Below, piece after piece: positions 60,201 to 64,000 of a stretch of 64,000 nt of DNA. Where the stretch lies: the NCBI GenBank assembly GCA_030704615.1, contig CM060731.1, positions 63,530,756 to 63,594,755 on the forward strand, written 5' to 3'. The translations under genes and the position numbers were made by a program. The number at the start of each line of letters is the position of its first letter. Within the stretch, counting starts at the first letter, position 1. Source of the DNA: Takakia lepidozioides. Its lineage: Eukaryota; Streptophyta; Takakiopsida; Takakiales; Takakiaceae. A model generated the notes under the pieces. The model was not told the origin of the DNA. It saw only the letters and a program-made list of their open reading frames with translations, and made no database searches.

Positions 60201-60908
60201 CTACAGGACTCTACCCAAGCAGTGTGGACATAACCAATCTCCATCATGAACCTTCTCAAGAGGTGATGTCAAACATCCTATGTGCCAACCTCTTGAACAT
60301 CGATCACATACCAGCATAGTGACTGCCCCTTTAGCAGACCCACACAACATGCACCTCAAACCTGCAGGTACCACTGCCAAGTTTGGGTCAATCCTGCCAT
60401 CAACATTGGGAAGGTGACATAGAGCACAATTACGCACATGGTCCTTCGAAGTCATGCCATCCCGACCCTCCAAGATCAGGACTCCTGAGGGCAATACATC
60501 TCGAACCCTCAGAATAACACACCTTGCAGTCACATCTAGGTGTCCATTTTGCAAGCTATACTTGCGCAAACCCCTCTTCACCATCTGAACAACTCTCTCT
60601 GCCAAGCCATCGGCCTCATGATGATTCCGAGAGGTGGTACGGTGGTCTATCAAAGCTTTATCACACAAAGTCTGAAACTCCCCCAAGAACTCTCTCCCCT
60701 GGTCCGTAACGCAGACTGATCTACGGAAAGACAAGCCATGATGGTTATGTATGTTGGTTGTCTTAGTTCGAACCAAGGGTGTCCGTCGTGCTTCGAGGAA
60801 ATGGGATATGTCAGACTTCTCATGTGGCTGCCAATCTGGCAGCAGAAAAGTATCCAAAAACAAATCACAGAGACAAGGAGAAGCTTTGGAAGGATTTTTT
60901 TTTTTCAA
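60201..60908 (-). pseudogene. Retrotransposon integrase core fused to a PHD finger
   Basis: One uninterrupted 235-codon minus-strand frame. Residues 66-117 are the second half of a retrotransposon integrase core: CVTDQGREFLGEF with the catalytic Asp at 69, then HHEADGLAERVVQMV with the catalytic Glu at 104. Residues 186-230 are a canonical PHD zinc finger: C186-x2-C189-x11-C201-x2-C204-x4-H209-x2-C212-x14-C227-x2-C230, with the hallmark Trp two residues before C227 (DGDWLCPHC). PHD fingers read histone H3 tails, so a role in targeting integration is plausible, by analogy with chromodomain integrases. The first catalytic Asp and upstream pol are missing; residues 1-50 look unrelated. A second CxxC (C161, C164) precedes the PHD. 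All PHD ligands are intact although the element is truncated. Confidence 0.85.
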
Positions 60909-61139
60909 CTCCAGGCAATGGTGGGAGAATCAAGGCGAAAAGGGGAATGTCTATTAGATTGTAGAGAAGGAGACAAGAAGATGCAATGCAAAGCTTTGTT
61001 GAAATGGTCATCCTCTCTCTGGAGCCCAGCACATTTTCAAAGTCTTGGGAGCAATTCAGCATCGGAACTAATGCATGATAAGTAGGGCGGGGGTGGTTGC
61101 TGGAACAATTAATCTAGGGTGTCAGTGTTAGGGATAGCT

Positions 61140-61560
61140 GATGTAGCAAGGATAGAGTGTGGGTCCAAATTTATCTAAGAAGGTTGGATTTCAAGCACAC
61201 AATCACCTCTGATTCCCTGTGGATCGATAGCTACAACAAACCTGCATGGATAGATGGTCCACTCGACGCAGCGGCGGCAGCGGGACAGTTCATAAAATTA
61301 GGCACCTTGACCATGATGACCACACTTTCCGAAAGAGCACCAAGAGAGGGAGTCTGCAACGCCACTTCTGGCACTTCTAGGCATGTGAGGATACTCTGTG
61401 AGGCAGGGCCACTCAAAGAGGCTCTATAGACTTTACACCAAAGTGGCATGTCAGCAGATTCAGATACTTATGTCCATCCTTTGCATAAGTGCATCAGGAT
61501 GAAAGGCCTGGAGGCTGGAAAGCAGGTACACACTCACATTATCCAATGGGGATGGCAGAA
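61140..61560 (+). pseudogene. PPR protein pseudogene fragment 3
   Basis: The leader (GGATAGAGTGTGGGT..AAATT, then GATTCCCTGTGGA.CGATAGC) matches the one at 48140-48230. The PPR part reads HVRILCEAGPLKEAL, stop, then SDTYVHPLHKCIRMKGLEAG, then KQVHTHIIQW, where the homology ends abruptly. It is shorter than the two copies near 48-49 kb and lacks the MPQRS repeat. It lies 12 kb from them in the same orientation. Confidence 0.7.
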
Positions 61561-62099
61561 ACTTCCAGCAATCTTGTTCCTGAGTTCTTCAAAGATCCTT
61601 TAGAATGGTGGGACTGTAGCATAGTTGACAAGGTGAGCTTTCTTCATGTAGGATGATGACGGAGTTTGACCGAACTCTGGTAAGATTGTATTGTGTGGAC
61701 TGGATTGTACCCCTAGTTCTTGAATCATGTTAGAATCTAGCTTTGCCCTGCAAAAACTGCATTTACTGTCCATATTGAGGTTGTTCTTCATGAGCAGGGC
61801 ATGAAAGTAGGATTTGCAAGGTCTTTTCCCTGGAGTTTGCATTGTACTTAGGAGGGTTGAGACTGTCTACTCAGCTGATCCTTGGTCGATTTCACAAACC
61901 ACTTCAAAATCTCTTGACTACTGATGTAAGCTGGTTTAGCATCTGTATAAGTAAGTTGGACATGTTAATATGTTCCTCATTGTGTAGAGTCCAATGGAGG
62001 CCAAAGTGACTTGCATGAATGTTGTTAAGATTCACTCCTCTGTAAAGAAAATTGTCAAAATGTTGATGTTGTCGATTTTCCGGCACAAAGGTCTACTGT

Positions 62100-62345
62100 G
62101 GAGCATGGAGCAGAGCTAGCATGAATTTTTGATAGATCGAGTGGGACTTCATGTATGTCCTGAAGAAGTTTGTCCATCCTGCAAATGTGCGGGAGGGTCA
62201 GGTTGGTCTTAGGATGCCGAGTTCAAATCTATGGCTTCTAAGCTGCACCATGCTGATTCTATACATGATTAGTGCAGATCTGGCAGGGATAGCTGAAGGA
62301 GCAGGGATAAAGTGTGGGTCCACTCCTGCAGCTATTCCTGCCTGA
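62100..62345 (+). repeat. Copy of the PPR-associated non-coding module
   Basis: GGAGCAGAGCTAGCATGA, GAAGAAGTTTGTCCATCCTG and the following GCAAATGT, and CAAATCTATGGCTTCTAAGC-type sequence parallel 47499-47730. GGAGCAGGGATAAAGTGTGG near 62299 parallels the leader of the PPR fragments at 48135. It is a further decayed copy without PPR coding sequence. Confidence 0.55.
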
Positions 62346-62379
62346 TCTCACCCTCCGCTGACATGAATGCCAAATGTGG

Positions 62380-62520
62380 GCGCAAGGCTTCAGGATCAGC
62401 CGCAAGATCTTTAAAGTTGGTGAACAGAGGTGTAGGGACAATTCTTGATCCTCTTGAAGAGGGTCACTCTCTGGTGAGAATAATCCGGACAATGTATCAC
62501 AATTTTGTCTTCTAACCATT
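62380..62520 (-). pseudogene. LINE fragment related to 28.6-29.4 kb
   Basis: The plus-strand phrases CTTTAAAGTTGGTGAACAGAGG, GGACAATTCTTGAT and CGGACAATGTATCA parallel CTTTCAAAGTTGGTAAACAG, GCACAATTCCCTTGAT and CGGACAGTGTATCA at 28970-29054. It is therefore a diverged second copy of that LINE's 3' coding region, on the minus strand and badly broken. Confidence 0.65.
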
Positions 62521-62565
62521 TATTCTCTAACTAGAAGACTTTAGTATTTTATTTGCCTACTACCC

Positions 62566-64000
62566 TGAAATCTAGACTCGGGGTGGGAAGCCCACCTTTG
62601 AACAAAAAAACAGATAGAGAGAATAAGGGCCCCAGGTTTGTGTCAGCTGTGAAGATTGGACAATGGTCCAAGAATTAGAACCGGCCCACCAAGAACAGGG
62701 AAAACCCAATTAAGGCTAAGAAGACGGTGCCCAAAACTAGACACCCCATTTATGGGGAGATTAATTAATGGATGGTCCAGTTAGAGTCCAAGTGTCAAGT
62801 GGTGGGAGTAGGGGTGATTAGGGTATGACATGTGTCCCGGGTGGGAGCCTCAAAGGGATCGGGCACTCCATGGCCGCGTGAGGGGGATCGGGCCCACCGG
62901 CCTGAAAGGCCATATAAGGGAGGTGAATGCCCTCCTCTTTACTACTCTAGTAGAGAGAGAGAGAGAGGACTCTAGCGGAAGCCGACGTACTTGAGAGCCA
63001 CTCTACTCTAGTATCTATTAGTAAGTACCTTACTTGCTACTTATTGGTGGGCTCTTAGGCCCTCCAGAAAAATGCAAAAGAGGGCATAAACCATACCTAT
63101 ATTGATTAATAGAATAGTACTATAGCTGAATAAAATAAAACCCCCATGTCCCAAATTCTGGCAGGGGCAATTCCTAAAGGTCGAAAAAAGGGAGAGGATT
63201 AGAACGACCAATGGGGAGCGAGAGCGCGCTTGTTGGAATGGGTGAAATGTGAGGCCAAGTGTATAGGCTAGCATAGAAATAGGAGGCAGGCCTTCCTTAG
63301 GCCTTCCTTTTAGTTCTAGAGCTTTCCAGAAATAGGATGAGGCCCTGGGGCCTTAAGGCCTTGCTTGTACAGGCTAGCAGAGAAGTAGGAAGGTGGGCCC
63401 TCCTTCTAGTTCTAGAGCTTTCCACAAGCATGATGAGGCGGTGGGCTTCTTTGAGAAGGCTCCACGGCCTTGAGACACTATATAAAGAGTAAGGGCTGCG
63501 TTTTCCTGGGTTTCTTCCGCCTCCACCTCACATTGGTGGGCTCGGCAAGGAGGGGCACACTTAGGAAATGTATATTTGGAACCTAACCTATCTCAAATGA
63601 ATAGAAATAACCTGGGTTGGAACCCATGAATATAGTAAAGACAATACCATATGTATTCACGGATTGGAGCTTCACTAATTGTACTTGTAAGAAGTTCACA
63701 CTTCTTTTCATTTTTCATTTTAATTTCATATGACATGGTTGTGTGAAAGGTCAAAAATCTGTCAACCTGTCATGTGAAAGGCATTTTCTCAAAGTTGTTT
63801 GTCATAGTGAAAGTCAAAAGAAAAATTAACCGGCCACAAAAAATGTAGGGCTACTGTCAAAAAACAACACTGGTGGGCTGTTTCTAATTCCTGGACCATT
63901 GTCCAATCTTCCCACATGAGACAAACCTAGGGCCCTTATTCTCTCTTTCAGTTTTTTTTGTTCAAAGGTGGGCTACCCACCCCAAGTCTAGATTTCACTA
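62566..64000. mobile_element. Element with 125-bp terminal inverted repeats, reaching the window end
   Basis: Bases 62566-62690 and the reverse complement of 63997-63872 align throughout: TGAAATCTAGACT(C/T)GGGGT, GCCCACCTTTGAACAAAAAA, GAGAGAATAAGGGCCC, GATTGGACAATGGTCCA and GAATTAGAA. Long inverted repeats on a 1.4 kb internal segment suggest a Mutator-like or other TIR element. No transposase is present; a target duplication cannot be judged because the right edge is at the window end. The interior holds TATA-like CATATAAGGG (about 62910) and CTATATAAAG (about 63479). Confidence 0.7.
63262..63445. repeat. Imperfect tandem duplication of about 110 bp
   Basis: AGGCTAGCA(T/G)AGAA(A/G)TAGGA, TTCTAGAGCTTTCCA and ATGATGAGG-type words occur in order at about 63266-63345 and again at about 63372-63440. 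The duplication lies inside the inverted-repeat element. Confidence 0.7.

Overview
The window looks like intergenic, transposon-packed chromosomal DNA from a large plant nuclear genome. Supporting signs are plant-type Ty3/gypsy polyprotein remains with an initiator-Met primer site, hAT transposase remains, CACTA-like ends, tRNA-derived SINEs, LINE tails and decayed pentatricopeptide-repeat (PPR) fragments of the organelle-editing type. The PPR style and mixed element content would suit a fern, lycophyte or other large-genome land plant, but the species cannot be fixed from the sequence. I found no intact host gene and no reliable RNA gene. Almost every long open frame is a transposon remnant or a chance frame.

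Layout. 0-11 kb: old, mostly unassigned DNA with three copies of one SINE family, two hAT-type elements with perfect 8-bp target duplications (5541-6186, nested in a SINE, and 9386-10294), a small TA-flanked MITE, and two short tandem duplications. 11.3-17.0 kb: a ~1.6 kb segment present twice in direct orientation, the second copy split by a LINE fragment. 17-22.8 kb: AT-rich, eroded. 22.8-26.1 kb: a CACTA-like element with open frames on the minus strand, followed by a field of short inverted CATCC/GGATG repeats. 28.6-29.4 kb: a LINE 3' end.

29.64-45.02 kb: a 15.4 kb tandem array of about 15.2 near-identical ~1,011-bp units. Each unit contains three 120-bp sub-repeats plus about 650 bp of non-repetitive sequence. 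Beyond the array, 45.0-46.5 kb holds diverged relatives of both parts, with the 120-bp sub-repeats in the opposite orientation. Units at about 38.3-40.7 kb carry an excess of one-base indels, which may be consensus error.

47-52.6 kb: PPR pseudogene fragments, a CACTA-like terminal region, a decayed protein-kinase-like gene on the minus strand, and a 52-bp stem-loop minisatellite. 52.8-56.8 kb: a truncated, mutated Ty3/gypsy element (minus). 56.8-59.5 kb: CACTA-like ends, a tRNA-like repeat and a hAT transposase pseudogene. 60.2-60.9 kb: an integrase core fused in frame to a PHD finger. 61.1-64 kb: more PPR and LINE debris, and a 125-bp terminal inverted repeat pair that runs to the window edge.

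The parts do not act as one pathway. The common thread is transposition, tandem amplification and decay. Most worth following up are the array with its inverted relative, the integrase-PHD fusion, and the kinase-like gene between transposon-like repeats.
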